From contig OZ018409.1 in NCBI GenBank assembly GCA_963969595.1, positions 1,676,501 to 1,740,500 of the forward strand: a stretch of 64,000 nucleotides of DNA, in the 5' to 3' direction. The DNA is from Neckera pumila. Its lineage: Eukaryota; Streptophyta; Bryopsida; Hypnales; Neckeraceae. The translations under genes and the position numbers were made by a program. The notes beneath the pieces were generated by a model. That model saw only the letters and a program-made list of their open reading frames with translations, searched no databases and was not told the DNA's origin. Positions 49,091-61,541 of this stretch are shown piece after piece; within the stretch, counting starts at the first letter, position 1; every line of letters begins with the position of its first letter.

Positions 49091-49544
49091 TCGGAAATGA
49101 ATCTCTGGTGTTGACTGGGCGTGATCGAGGTCTGAATCTTAATTGAATCTGAGCTGTCGTAAGTAGTTTTTAGAGCTTTGTGCTGATGAATATCAAAAAA
49201 TTAGGGCGCTTGGAATAGTGTCAGTTAACGATAGTCGTAATTAACCCACGTGCAAATTAGATACCAGAGGTGTACGCGCTGCAGACCTTTCGAAGGGACG
49301 TATCCCAGGCCAACTGATAGTTTCTGTGACGGTGCGCAATCTCGCAGCATTAAGTTTAGTCAACTGGTGAAACTATTCAGTTACTTCGCAGTCCATAAAA
49401 AGAGCACAACAGGAGCTTAGCTACCTTGACCTTTGTCGCGAAAACTCCCGACAAAACTAACGAAAGACCTGAAATTTAACAACTGGACGGAATCATGCTT
49501 CCTGAGCTAGGATTCACTATGATAGCTATATTTCTCCCCGCTTC

Positions 49545-50000
49545 TGTCACCAAATCTAGCTATGCCGTGCCGAGGCAATTGATAGTGTGTCTTGAAGTAC
49601 TGATCACAGGGAGAACGGGACGCGTTACCCTCCCCGGTATTTATTTCCACAGTGAAGCTTCACCCCCTTGACTTTCCGTTTAAAGAAAGTCAAGGGTGTG
49701 TGTGAAGCTTCGCTGTGGAAATAAATACCGGGGAGGGTAACGCCTCCCCGTTCTTCCTGTGGATTGGGCGGCGATTTTAACTTCCGACATTAGCTTGACT
49801 GCCGACAAAGTACGTGTTTGCAAAAGTGATACACAGACTACTGTAGCCAGCCATCTCAGAGTTGCTGGTCAGGCTGGTCTAACAAAATTGCCCGGCAATG
49901 CTTGTTGTGGTCGATTAAATTCGTGGAATTCTTCGGAATATAACAATTTAAAGTGTGGTTGGCCGGTGTGAAACGAGTGTGGGGACACGAACACGTCAGT
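49545..50000 (+). repeat. Second copy of the local direct duplication
   Basis: Diverged homologue of 48755-49090, carrying the 157-bp palindrome. The 70-codon frame at 49759-49971 is interrupted in the other copy, so it is not supported as a gene. Confidence 0.7.
49605..49761. repeat. 157-bp near-perfect palindrome
   Basis: Arms of about 75 bp (CACAGGGAGAACGGGACGCG... against the complement of ...CGCCTCCCCGTTCTTCCTGTG) include a long uninterrupted stretch, GTTACCCTCCCCGGTATTTA plus TTTCCACAG. The centre is at about 49682. It is absent from the neighbouring duplicate at 48.75-49.09 kb, so it was probably inserted. Confidence 0.85.
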
Positions 50001-50380
50001 TAGATGGGACCCAGAAGATGCAACGTGGTTTCAAATTGACAGTCAATTGTCAAGTTGAAAATTAGAGGCTTTTGGTTTCAATTTGTCTGTCAGCGTGAAC
50101 TGCATACATATAAATGTATGATCTCCATCGATTCAAACACAGCCTTGGCAGTCACTCACCAAGCTTCTGAGGCTTCTATTCATGCAGGTTTCATATTTTG
50201 ATCGCGTTTCTGACATAATTCGTCAGAGATTCATTGCCGATCTAGCTTCCCAGTCATACAATCTGTTAGTGAGCTGTGAAGTCGTTAACTCGTTAACGTT
50301 TCATTCACGACAGTCACGTTGTCTACAACAAACTTGCAGAGACAAACTGTGATCGGACTTCGTGAATCAGGGCATTGATC

Positions 50381-51094
50381 ATGACGCCCCCTGTGCAAAC
50401 GAACAAGCAGTTTGGGGACTCTGAAGGAGATGGGTCACGTACACCCAATCACTACTGCATAGGTCCAGGCTGCCCCAAATGCAATACCCCCAGGAGACCG
50501 GCGGCAACCAGTGCGCTGCAAAAGTACTCAAGTGCACGACAACAATCCCGTGGTTCTGATGATGGATCACTGATAGAGAATCCACATTTTTGTGGACGAT
50601 TTTATGAGCTTTCGAACTCTGACTTTGTAAGTCCGTGTGATGTTCAAAACTAATGATTCTGAGACCGGGCCTCCTCACCGACAGGTGCTCAGTGATACCG
50701 TTTAACATCTGTGGAAAGACGTGGTGGTAATTGTTCATGATTGATGGATTGATATGTACAGTCGTTCCTTGCCCGGAATTCTAGATACTTACTGAAACTA
50801 TTATCACGTCGCATTGACGATGAAGGTAGTTAGATTCTAGCTCTGCCCAAGCTTCACTTGATTATACTGTGCATGCTTTTGTTGAATTCAGCATTTGGGC
50901 ACTAGTTCCTTAATTGTATAGCAGTTATTAGCCTAGATATACTGTATTTTTTGTACAGGCTAGACGGGTTTGAGAATAAGGGGCTCTCGGAAGATGCAAC
51001 CGTTCCTCAGGCTTTCATATTTCGTTCACCAACCGCCCATGCCAGGCAGGAGTCTGATCTCGATCAGTATGAGGACAGCATTTGTTTTCATTGA
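50381..51094 (+). CDS. Unrecognised acidic-tailed protein, probable three-exon gene (155 aa)
   Basis: I do not recognise this family. Model: exon 1 50381-50626 (donor TTT|GTAAGT), exon 2 50762-50825 (acceptor ATGTACAG, donor G|GTAGTT), exon 3 50937-51094 (acceptor TTAGCCTAG). The total is 468 nt with frame kept across both introns. Residues 1-82 are polar, with a Cys cluster CIGPGCPKC (C26, C31, C34), RRPAATSALQKYSSARQQ and FCGRFYELSNSDF. Exon 2 gives a basic amphipathic stretch, ARNSRYLLKLLSRRIDDE. Exon 3 gives DILYFLYRLDGFENKGLSED and ends QESDLDQYEDSICFH. A nearer acceptor at 50958 would put the exon out of phase; the upstream AG at 50936 fits. Natural-looking sequence over three exons in one continuous frame is the argument. 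There is no transcript or homology check. Confidence 0.5.
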
Positions 51095-51796
51095 TTCTGC
51101 CATGGACGATTTAAATCAATAAATCGAATTATGATTCTGCATTGAAGTGCAAGTTCACGAATTAATTCTGAATGAAGTACTTTTGCCATGTGAATATACA
51201 AGTGTACTAGTGCATTGTGCGGCTGTGCTCCTGCGATAGATGTGAGTGATTCACTGATTCCAGTCAATCTCTTTAGCTCATTGTCGCGGCGTATTGCGTA
51301 ATTGGCTTTCCCACGCAATTCCGGAATACTAGTTGTATCCAGTCGCTTTGAGTCGAACAATTTAGAATCATAGAACGTAGTTATCTTTTGAGACTTCAAT
51401 CATGGGCGTCCCAGGTAGCATCCTCCAGACTTCCTAATTAATTAGGTCGCCAAATGAACTGAACCGAAGGAGTCATTAATGTTACTTTAAAACATCCACT
51501 TAAGAGAGAAATTGCTGTATTCCACTGGCGCTCTTTGTTTAGACCGATTTTTGACTTGAATTTCGAATGCCAGTTTTTTTTGAGGCCATTCTTTCGCCAA
51601 CTCACCCAAACTGGGTTTTCCAAGAAGTTTACCTAGGTGGCTAGGTGGCTAGGTTTTCCAAGAAGTTTACCAAGCTCAAAGTGCACATGCAAAGATTGAA
51701 AAACCCTCAATGTCTCTTAAAGTGACGGTGATTTTAGGAACTAAAGAATCTGAATATTCCGTTTCCCTGTAACGAGCACCAAATCTTATATTCATT

Positions 51797-52070
51797 TTGA
51801 CTTCTTTGCATCAATATGACCTCTCCTCAAAAATTGGTGACGCCCTGTCGATTGCAGAGTCAGATCGTCGAGCGACCAGCTCTCAAGAGCAAACCGAGAC
51901 TGCCACGAGCTTCACGAAGCCTACTGTCGCCGAATGTGAAATTGAGCAGGAGGAGGATACCACCACGACGTCTCCTCGCTGCGGACTCCAACCAAGGCTT
52001 GCCCCAGACAGAAAAGGCGTTCGTGAGAGAACTGAATTCCTATGATGGTACAGTTACTTCGCCAAAATCT
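51797..52070 (+). other. Coding-like stretch, unassigned
   Basis: Two plus-strand frames are open over the same bases. One reads LSSKIGDALSIAESDRRATS, then a T/E-rich stretch, and ends at ERTEFL. The other starts at ATG 51816 and reads KSKPRLPRASRSLLSPNVKL then QTEKAFVRELNSYDG before a GGTACAG that could be a donor. Base composition is GC-richer than the AT-rich repeat that begins at 52080. I cannot choose between the frames or name a product. Confidence 0.25.
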
Positions 52071-52670
52071 AGTTAAAATAAAGAGATGTCTATTTTACAA
52101 AGTTTGGACATTGTCACTTCAATATTGAAATCTCATAGAGGGAATTTTTAAACTTTTTTGGAGATGCTTGTTGAAGAAAAGATGTGCCTATGGATGTCTC
52201 CTACATATTTATATGATTAAATTAAAAAATATTCATCACCAATGTTTTTCAATCAATCAACATATAAAATCATGAATATTAAATGAAACAATTATTCAAA
52301 AATAGAATTTTGAATTTTTGAAACTGAAATTTGGTATATTTGAGTGGTAATTATGCAAGATAAAAGAATGTATTCTGTATTATGTAAGATTCATTGCGTG
52401 GCACAATAGGCAAGTTTGTAAGATTATTGTACTAGTCTAGACTATACAAAAGAACGTGAACTTCCTTCTTGAGTTCGATCAAATCATGCACACAAATGTG
52501 TGCCCAGACAGCGAGTAATCAATGCTGTTACATTATTGTCGTACAAATCAGTAACGAACCATTAAAATCTACAGTTGCAAACTGTAAAATAATGTGTATT
52601 GTATAGTATGAAACCAATGGTTTGCACTAGTAGTATAATAATAAGAAAACGCTAAACTATCTATTGAGCT

Positions 52671-53163
52671 TTAGTGATCGAGTACTAATTGCAAATTTGC
52701 AATTTGATGCCTGGCTTGTACGTACACCCTGTAACACATAGCCTTGTGGGTGTTGCCTTTGTGGGTGTCTTGTGAAGTACTCTGTTTCTTATACACACCA
52801 TGTTGATCTCCGCCTTCCAACGAATTTGATTGTCCAAAGAGGCCAATCTTTACCATAGTAATCACAAGGGATGGTCTTGCAATAGTGAACGGGGTCAGAG
52901 AACACAACGGACATGAATCTGCTTGCACTTCAATTGGAATGATAGGTCTCATCTGGCTCAACCTGCTCTTTAGTCAGGTATGCGCATGCCTTGCCGTGGT
53001 TTTGTCCTGGCAATTTAGAATGACGATCACCTTCTCCTAGACCCGGTCCACCAAGATAGGCTACTAGAAAACGGTAAAGCTTTTCCATGACTATAAGAGC
53101 AGCTATGCCCAGGCAAGCTATGGTGTTATATGAGTACGTTGAAGCTAAACTATTAGTTGACAA
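52671..53163 (-). other. Two overlapping minus-strand frames, unassigned
   Basis: Reading leftward, a frame from 53163 to 52930 contains a hydrophobic stretch (TIACLGIAALIVMEKLYRFL) and ends KEQVEPDETYHSN. It starts at TTG; the first ATG gives MEKLYRFLV. A second frame (52961-52671) overlaps it by about 30 bases and contains DSCPLCSLTPF. This could be a frameshifted remnant or a spliced gene. Neither is recognisable. Confidence 0.2.
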
Positions 53164-54564
53164 AGGAGGGTGTTCTACAAGATCAGGTAATTTTTGAAGT
53201 GAAGTATTTTCCGGGCAAGATCAATCTTTATCCAAACGTACAAAATCCTTCTAAAAATTACAAAATTGTTTTTAGGCTCAGGTGCTTCACTAGGCGCAAT
53301 AGAAGCGTCATAAATTAGAAGGTTCTAGATTGAACTGCAGTTTTCTTGAATAAGCTCACTAGGAAAGCGAATTCAAGAAAAGTTGATCCCAAAATCTATG
53401 GTTGCTCTAGTTTGTGGCCTGAAAATTAGAACTTTGTGAAGTATACAAGTCTGATCAGGGTATCCCATCCCGAAAATGGGTGGACTTAAGGAACGGACAA
53501 ACATAGGGGAGATTTTGCTTGATTCCCCTTTGCTCAGGAACTCCTCTATGCAAGAATTTGAATTGCTAAGGAACTACATGTCAAGCAGCAAGTGGTCGAG
53601 GCTGAAATTTTTGCCGGCTAGGATGATGATTGTCTCTTGCGGTCTTGCCAGGACAGTTGATTCACACCACTTTTTGCTTCCCGCCATTTGACATGTTCAT
53701 CTAGTCACCTTTGTCTTGTTGTTCATCCTCTTAAGCAAGTTTCAAGCGCTTTGAATGTGCTCAGAGGGCCAAGCATGGAAAGTGCATCTTGTTCAGGAAG
53801 CTTTGTCTTTTTGTGTTGATTTTCTTGGGGTTTGGAATTGTGGTTGTGTATGTTCTCCCACTAACAGCTCACATTTGGGCTTTTGTCACTGTAGATGGAC
53901 CGTGTAGATGGAGCGTGCAGTGTCTAGAGAAAATTTGTTGGGCCCTGCATGGGAGAAGTTTTAGCAAAATTCTTCCTTGTGAAGGCATATGCGTTGACAA
54001 AATCAAGTGGTTCTTGAGAGTGTTGTTTGTCAATATTTCGGAAAGAAGTCTAGCAAATTTGGATGGAAATACCAAAAGCACACTACGTCAGAGGAGGCAG
54101 ATGCCATCTTCAGCTTATGGCAACATGTGTATGACAAAGAACACATGCCAAACAAGGAGATCTCTCTTTAGTTTGCCAGGGGTTGATCTTATAGTTGCAA
54201 GATAAAAAGTTTAACTAGGCTCAATGTGCAGTTAGTCGACAAAAGTATAGAGAAGAGTTGATGAAGACCGATGCAAGTAGGAAAGTCTTACAGAAAGGCG
54301 AGGAGGATCTACGACATTGGTAGGGAGGGTTTTTGTATTAAGCAAGAACATGTGAGTTCCAAGTTCTTTGCACCAATCTCTATATTGCCCAACTTGTGGC
54401 TGACTGTAAAGCCTAAGGTGGAAGCAACCTCTTATGAGATGACTGCCAAGAAACAATGCGTCAGTAAAAGCAAGGGAAGAGGAAAGTCAGATGTTGTCAT
54501 TCCGTATTAGTCTGTAGGTGATCTTTGGGATACGGTTGTTGTCATTTAGCAGACTGATGAGCTC

Positions 54565-55053
54565 ATGATGGCATGTAAGTTGGAGTTTGAGGAGCATTTT
54601 CTAGAGAGAGAGAAGTTGGAGGGAGGCATTCGGCGAGCTAAAATCTTGCACTTGGATAGGCTTGTGATGCTCAAAGAGAGCAATTTTAATGTAGAAAAAT
54701 TAGAATTTGAGGAATGTGACCTTAAAGAGAAATTAGCAAGTAGTGTTGAATGTATTAATGCATTCATTGTTGAGTTGGTCCAAAGCAAGATTGATGATGT
54801 AGCTTTCAAGAAGAGCTTTGCACTGAAAACCGTCAACTTGTCAAGTGCTGTAGTGACTGACTGTAAATCCACCATTCAGAGTGTAGAAGGATTGCTGCGT
54901 GAGAGTGCCAATAGACATGAGATTGTTTCTAATAGGGTGCTGTTGCTTGAATGTAACTTGGCTTGTATGTCAGAGCAGCTCCAAAGGATGGGCAAAGGTG
55001 GCGGCATACATTTTTTCCAAGACCCATTGCTGACAATCCAAAGATGCCTCTAA
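54565..55053 (+). pseudogene. Longest surviving open frame, coiled-coil protein (162 codons)
   Basis: This ATG-initiated frame is rich in E, K, L and S with heptad-like spacing (LEFEEHFLEREKLEGGIRRA, then VEKLEFEECDLKEKLASSVE). It probably formed an extended coiled coil. Upstream in the same frame are GDLWDTVVVI, a TAG, then QTDELMMACK, so the true protein continued N-terminally and this ATG is probably internal. It stops at 55053 after TIQRCL. I do not recognise the family. It sits within a larger decayed region and is probably not expressed as an intact protein. Confidence 0.45.
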
Positions 55054-55807
55054 GTTCAGTCCATATTGTGAATGCATGCCTTGTTTGCAACTTCTAGTAC
55101 AGTTGCTTCAACTTCATCTCACTAGGGTGTGGCCACAATTACCATCCATGGTGTCTAGCGGAGCACTCGGCCAATGGTTCAAGAACATCTTGTATGTTGT
55201 TGTGCGAAGAATCCTTCCATCTGGAGAGCAGCTCGGCTATAGGCATTCAGCCAATACCACTCATGAAAGGCAATGTGGCAGTGAAAGCACAAGAACTTTT
55301 GCTATTGAAAGAGACCACCCAAACTACAAACTCTAATCTTTCCGGTAAGTATTCAACTTGGCTTTTTTTGGTGACCTTTATTGTGTTATTTTTTGGAAAA
55401 TTCTTGACTTCTTATGAGGAATATGTTACAAACGGATGTTATTTTGACCATTTTTGCATTTAGAGAATCAAGTTTTCAAGGAGTCCTTTTTCTAGAGTCT
55501 AGCTTGTAGGGAAGGAGGTAAAGTCCTAAATTGTATAGATATTTTATGGAGTTTAGTCCTAAGAAAATGAATTATGTCAGATTTAGAATCGGAAGAAGAA
55601 CTCCTATGTTTTAATTACAACACTACATTCCATACCAAATTCCTCTGTAGTCCTTTGTCCAAAATTCCTAGTTTATCGGCCATATCTATTTAGAGGTTAG
55701 GAAGGCCAAATCTTAGAGACAATTCGTCAAAGATTCATGGTCATTAGTTTAGAAGTCCGGAATTACATGAGAATTTGTTTTAATAGAAGTCTCGATTCAT
55801 TGCATTG

Positions 55808-56083
55808 AGTCTGTGGCTGGAAGTCTTGATTTTTGGTTGAAGTCTGTGACTGGTAGTCCTAATTATTGGTTAAAAGTCCGTAGCTAGAAGTCTTGATTCT
55901 TGGTTAAATGCTCATGGCTAGAAGTCCTGATTCCTAGTTAAAAGTCCAAGGCTAGAAGTCTTGATTCTTAGTTACTTAAAAGTCTGTGGCCGGAAGTCCT
56001 AATTTTTGGTCAAAAGTCTGTGGCTATAAGTCTTGATTCTTGATTAAAAGTTCGTGGCTGGAAGTCTTCATTCCTTGCATTGA
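55808..56083. repeat. 34-bp minisatellite, about eight units
   Basis: Eight consecutive degenerate units of about 34 bases with consensus AGTCYGTGGCTRGAAGTCYT plus GATTCTTGGTTAAA; one unit has a 4-base insertion. A partial unit precedes the array at about 55786. Units differ at several positions, so the array is old or slowly homogenised. It lies inside the decayed coding region. Confidence 0.85.
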
Positions 56084-57530
56084 GGCCATAGTCTATTGTA
56101 GTATGTCTATAGATATTTTACTAGGTGTAGATAGACTTTTGAACTTGCAAAAGCTTAGAAGTATCCAAAGGAAATTGTACATCTGAATTCCCTATTAGGT
56201 CATCTTAATAGCATGCATGTGAGAACTTACAAGCAATCATTACATACTTTCTTGACAGAGTATTTCCAATATTACAAATGATTTTTATAAAATTAGATTG
56301 TCTTTACTTTGATCAAGAACATGCATGACTCTGTCATTTATATAGCTATGCTATATGAAAATGACAAATGAAATGAGCTCAACCTTGATTAATTTGATGA
56401 TGCAGAGAATCTGGACGTCCAACAAATAGAAAACTTTCCGTTAGTAGATTACCCTTTACAAGAAACAACAGTGCATCTTTAAAGAAAAGCAAACCCAAAA
56501 AAATTGTTCTGGCATCTCAATCAAGCAAGACTTGTAACAAGTCATTTAGCAATGGCTCTGCAGCTGATACCAACATGGGCCTTGTACATTTGGCTTATCA
56601 TATGTGCAGAAGAAGGCAGCAGCAGTGATTTTAACGGTATATATACTTGGCCTTCACATTTGGACTCCATGATATTTTCAATGCATTCCACTTCCATCCT
56701 ATTGCAATTTTGGTAGGGCAACTCTTTGGATGGTTCTTGAGCTATAGATATGATGGCGTTTTTCTTAGACAAAATTGTGATGATATTTTGTAGGGTTGTG
56801 GCCACAACATATTGTGCTTTGGTTGTATTCAAGGATTGTTGGTGTGTCCAATTTGTGATGTCCCAAACTCCCAATTAAGGGATGGGCTCAAAAAAAATCC
56901 CACACATCTGGCACTTCTAAGGCCTTTCTAGGTGGAGGTACAGAGGTTGAAGGAGGAGGTAGCATTATTGAGGTTCCCATAGTTGCAGAATCTCCTATTG
57001 ATCGTGGTGTTGAAGATTTTGAGGGCAGCGTCCATAATGACGGGCTTGTTCACTAGTGCGGAGAAGAGACATTTAGCCAAGGTGGAGCTCTTTCAAGTGG
57101 TCTTAGTAACAAGGAGACTAAGCGTGGTTCGAGAGAGAGTGAGCTACTAGAGCCTTCAATCCAACTTTCCAACTATGAAAGGAATGTGTAATAGTTGTCT
57201 TCAATGAAAGTGCTTGTTAACACTCCCAGCCACAAGTTGGTGAATCTGCATCATTGAGAAGCAAAAAGAGGGGGCGGTTCCTAACAAGTATCCACAACAT
57301 GAATCAAACTTGTGTGATGGAGAGGCCCTTGAATGAAATACTTGGAGCTGCACCATCTATACCAAATGTTGAAGTGAAGACCGCATCAGGCAACTAAAGA
57401 GGACGTCGTGCAAGTGGATCCAAAGCACAGACCACTACTATGACCCAACATCAACGTGCAACAAACCGACCCAAGAGTCGACAATTAATTAAACCAACTA
57501 AATATAGGAATTTAGACAAGTGAATGTGTC

Positions 57531-58207
57531 CCTTTTTTATGTTCATTACTTGATAGAGTGGTTTCAAGCACTATAGATTGTCACAACATGTTATTAGTGT
57601 ACACACTTCTAGTTGCCACCCATCATGATTTGTCATGAGGGAATTTTGTATTGTTCACCTAGAAGTTTGATCAATGAAATTGACTTTGTTTTTCCATTTC
57701 AAATGCTTTTTTTTGGTATTAGATTCTTGTGGAGCGGCAAGAAAGATGGCTTAGCTTGCTCACAAGTCCAAATGGCCAAATGTGAGGAAGATTGCAATTA
57801 GCAAATGAAATCCAAAAGAACTTTCCAACCATTGATTAGTGAATCAACCATTTTTCAGAATTTGGAGTTGGCTATAGATAGAAGAAGCAAAGCTTCAAAG
57901 ATCTCCCTTTCAAATTTGTATCTATATTTAAATATAGTACTAGTGGTGCTCAATGCATAATCTCTGCTTTCAAAGAGTTTGTAAAAGTTGTTGTTTCTAT
58001 TGGGTCAAAATGAGAATGATAAATAAATTAAGAGTAAGAATATTAAATAATTCTATAAGTTCGGGAAAATGAATTTGAATTGCACTTTTTTGGTTACTTT
58101 CTCATTTGCATGTTCTAGTGTTAGAATCTTGATTACTATTTTAGAAATTTTAACCAATTTGAAGCTTCATGTTGCTGTATGCCAATCTATAATAAGCATA
58201 AACATTA
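57531..58207. other. AT-rich intergenic stretch
   Basis: Nothing supported. Confidence 0.4.
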
Positions 58208-58568
58208 GAAAAAAAATCAGCCCTCCGAAGGGCTTCTCCATATTGACATGCCAAGCTATTTCAAGCTTGGCCTGTCAACTTGGAAAAGTACCCTTGGTGA
58301 GCAGTCAGAGTATATGACTGCCCGCCGAAGCAATTAGATTTTGCAATTTTTTTTATTTTTTTATTTTTAAATATTTTTTTAAGTTTAAAAAAAATGAAAT
58401 GAAATGAAATGAGTATTTTATTTATAAATCTGGATTCTTACACCACTGTCACTGTAGTTTTAGCTGCGTGGAAATAGGGGAAAAAATAAATTTTGAGACC
58501 CGATAAACAAAATTTCAAGGTACTAAAGGGGTTCGTGGAGAGGCCCTCCCGGAGGGCTGATTTTTTCT
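58208..58568. mobile_element. MITE, TCAGCCCTCC termini, TTA target duplication
   Basis: Ends GAAAAAAAATCAGCCCTCCG and CGGAGGGCTGATTTTTTC are inverted repeats of about 28 bp; TTA flanks both sides. About 361 bp, non-coding. Confidence 0.75.
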
Positions 58569-60149
58569 TTAATGACTTGAACTTAACACCCTAGTTGTGT
58601 CTGCTCAGATACTCAACTCATCTATATTCTATAAGAGAGATCGCCCCTTTTCCTCTTTACTTGTCTACTAACGCAAGGAGATTTCAAGCCATACTCTATC
58701 ACATGGACCACCTTTTATCCATTGGTTATTCCTTTCTCTTTCATAATTCTAATGATATTCCTTAAATGGAGCTACAAACCTTCAAAATATAAAAGAGAGG
58801 TAAAACAAGCTTTTCATTTCATTTCAACAACTTAACTAAATCCAAATAAGACAAGAAATGTCCCACAAGTGACCACCACAAATACATCACATCATAGAAT
58901 ACTTATTTTTTTGTGGATGCCCCCAGGGAGATCATTCTTTGTAATTTAAGGTATACACTTGAGTTACAAGGGTATTTGATGTGGGGCTATTTACCTTCAT
59001 TATTGTATTTATAATGATCCTATTTTTATATAAAAAGATATTAGAGACATATTTTCAATATCCTATAATCTTTTATAAAGTCTTTCATGTGACTTTTAAT
59101 GGTTGGGCTATCTTACATATAAAGCTTATGAGTCCAATGTTCAGTCATACACATGTATCATATACATCATATAACCAATGTCTTACATTTATATTTAATT
59201 TTTTTGATATATGCGTTACTAACACTAAGTATGGTTCAATTTTAAATGATAACAAATAAGAATATGCAATTCAGCCCTAGTTTTGGATATTTCTAAATGC
59301 TATGCCATGCATTCTAAACAACCTAATACAGAGAAAAACAAGCAACATCATAGAAGCATCAAACAGTGACCATGACATTCAAACTATGGAAAGCACCAAC
59401 ACTAGTTGTATAACATGAACGATATTGAAAATTGGCATTCTAAAAATAGTACAGATTCACAAGAGAATATTGCCTTTATTATAGCAAGGAGAGCATATAT
59501 TTAATCTATGCATATGCATTTGCAATGGTTCAGAATTTAGGAAAAAAAATAAAATAGTATTTATAAAATACTAGCTTAAAGAAGATGATTCTTAAATTGT
59601 AAGTAAATGTACAAGCAATTAGGCACATCTACAATTTATTGCGTTAAAGCATGGAGAAGATGGAACAAAAAAAGACATCAATGTAGTGAAGAGGTCACCC
59701 AATGACAATTGGGTGCATGCAAAGTTAGGTCTTTATCACGGTCAATTTCCACGCAGCTACTGCAAATCAACAATTAGATCAAAGACGACAATTCCAAATC
59801 AATAATTCTTTGAATGGTGTCATGCAATAGTGTTTTGTATATATAGGCTCCTCTTCAAATTGTGACTATAGTAAAGGAACTTTGCCATAAATGGGTGCTG
59901 CATAAAGTCCACGAGAAAAATCCACCAATTGATGCCAAAACAAGTTGTCTTCCAATGCCCAAGCCGCATTGTTGGATATCTTCAAAGTCGGCATATCCAA
60001 AAAAGTTACACCACACTTTTGATGTCGCTCGTAAAGCTCCAATGCTGACTCAATCAATAAGATTCTTAGATGCTCTCACTATTGGTGCACTTATGGAGAA
60101 ATTGGTCTAGACATGCTAGAATTGTTTGATAAGAGCGACAAATCCCTAA
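58569..60149. other. AT-rich intergenic stretch
   Basis: 58858-58925 resembles 36645-36720, just upstream of the duplicated segment, so homology between the two regions extends further left. Frames of 60-90 codons here are AT-rich noise. Confidence 0.4.
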
Positions 60150-60882
60150 GGATTGTTGCAAGAATGACCTTCCATTTTTATTTCACTTTGGCCGTTTTCA
60201 GCCATTTTTTAGGAAGTACTATAAATGTAGAAAAACATTTTTAAGAAAATATGAAAAATATGAGAAATGTATACACCTATAAGAAGAAGATACCCTATGA
60301 AGGAAAAGCTAAAAAAAATTCTCTAAATAGAAGAACTAGAAAAGTGTAGAATCGCAAGAAAATACATCTTTCAATATTTTAATTTGTAAGAAATAGGAAA
60401 AGTAATTTTAAAAAAAACTGAAAAATATCATTTGAGAAGACTTCATGGTAAAGAGATTTCACCAAAAAAATGATCCTAAAACCATCTTCAATGTTCAGAA
60501 TTGCATGCGCAAGGGTGCCCTCTTTGCATGGATGTAGAGGATATAAAATAAAATATTTTTTAATGCCCCTTAGTAGAAACATGAGTTCCTACCATGGAAA
60601 TAGACCATAGAAATTTCAGCTCCAAATCATTAAAATTTGGGGACTCCTTATGTAGTAAAAATCCTAAAACTCAAAACGTGACAAATTAGTTTAAATGATT
60701 TTTAAATATAAAATGATTTTTGAAAATTTCTGAAAAATATGAGATATGATTAAATTCATAAGAAGAATCTCCACTAAAAATTTTAAGTTCATACAAGTCA
60801 TGCTTCTAAAGTTATTGCAAAATGAAGCTTCAGCACTGCGTTTGTGACAATGTTTCAATACCGGTCTTTCATGCAATCACCC
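60150..60882. mobile_element. Inverted-repeat element, longer relative of 61542-61869
   Basis: Ends GGATTGTTGCAAGAATGACC and GGTCTTTCATGCAATCACC. The interior shares GAAGATACCCTATGAAGGAA with the shorter copy at 61.67 kb. About 730 bp, non-coding. Confidence 0.55.
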
Positions 60883-61541
60883 CTAAAAAAGTCCCTAAGT
60901 TCATTTGATTACGTAAATTTTATCGTCCCATTAGGAGAAAAATGAAGCCTCAATAAGGCCCCTTCCCTTTAGTAAACTGAAAGTTGCTGAAATCAATTGA
61001 AATTTTCAGATTGCATTAACAATCTAACAAGGTCGACCTTTGGCCAACTAGGATTATTTCAATTTTTAAAATTTCAATTTTTTTCCTCAATCTTCATGGC
61101 ATATGGTCAACAAGGTGAAATCCGATTTATTTATTTATTTGTTTATTTATTTATTTAATTTTTAAATTTAAAAAAAGAAAAAATTTGAGTTTTTTTTCCA
61201 GCAATGCGGGCTATCACAAATCTCACGGCCTTATGGAGGCCTCTATCTTCTCCTAATGACACAAAATTATTTGTCCACGTCTATGCTCACTGTAACATAA
61301 AATTTTTTAAAGGCCCTTATTAGTTAATGCTAATTTATTAATAAAAATTCTTACTATATGATGTTCTTATATAGCCTAATTTATATAATAGAGTATGTAG
61401 CATTTCATAGATTCTATAATAGCCCTACATATTATATAAAATTTGTCCCCTTTAAATTAAATAGACCCTATCTTTTAATTCACTCAGTTTTCTAAAAATC
61501 GACAATGATTACCCGGGTGGATGCCTCACCCTTCTTGGTGG

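Larger units (their letters stand above)
53400..57530 (+). pseudogene. Large decayed protein-coding region (coiled-coil protein remnant)
   Basis: Fragments of natural-looking protein lie in order on the plus strand, separated by stops and frame changes. A 71-codon ATG frame lies at 53476. LWQHVYDKEHMPNKEISL lies at about 54118-54170 and YREELMKTDASRKVLQKGEE at about 54248-54310. The 162-codon frame is at 54565-55053. GSIIEVPIVAESPIDRGVED lies at about 56960-57020 and continues through several stops to about 57230. Many interrupting stops are TAG or TGA where CAG or CGA would restore sense, for example just upstream of 54565. The length and repetitive setting suggest an old transposon open reading frame or a retrocopied gene, but no diagnostic domain is visible. 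Confidence 0.4.

Noticed and set aside
51816..52040. ARID-domain exon suggested by QTEKAFVRELNSYDG
   Set aside because: The resemblance is only a few residues and an alternative frame is at least as natural.
55808..56083. Possible CRISPR-like array
   Set aside because: Units are contiguous without unique spacers and the DNA is plant nuclear; it is a minisatellite.
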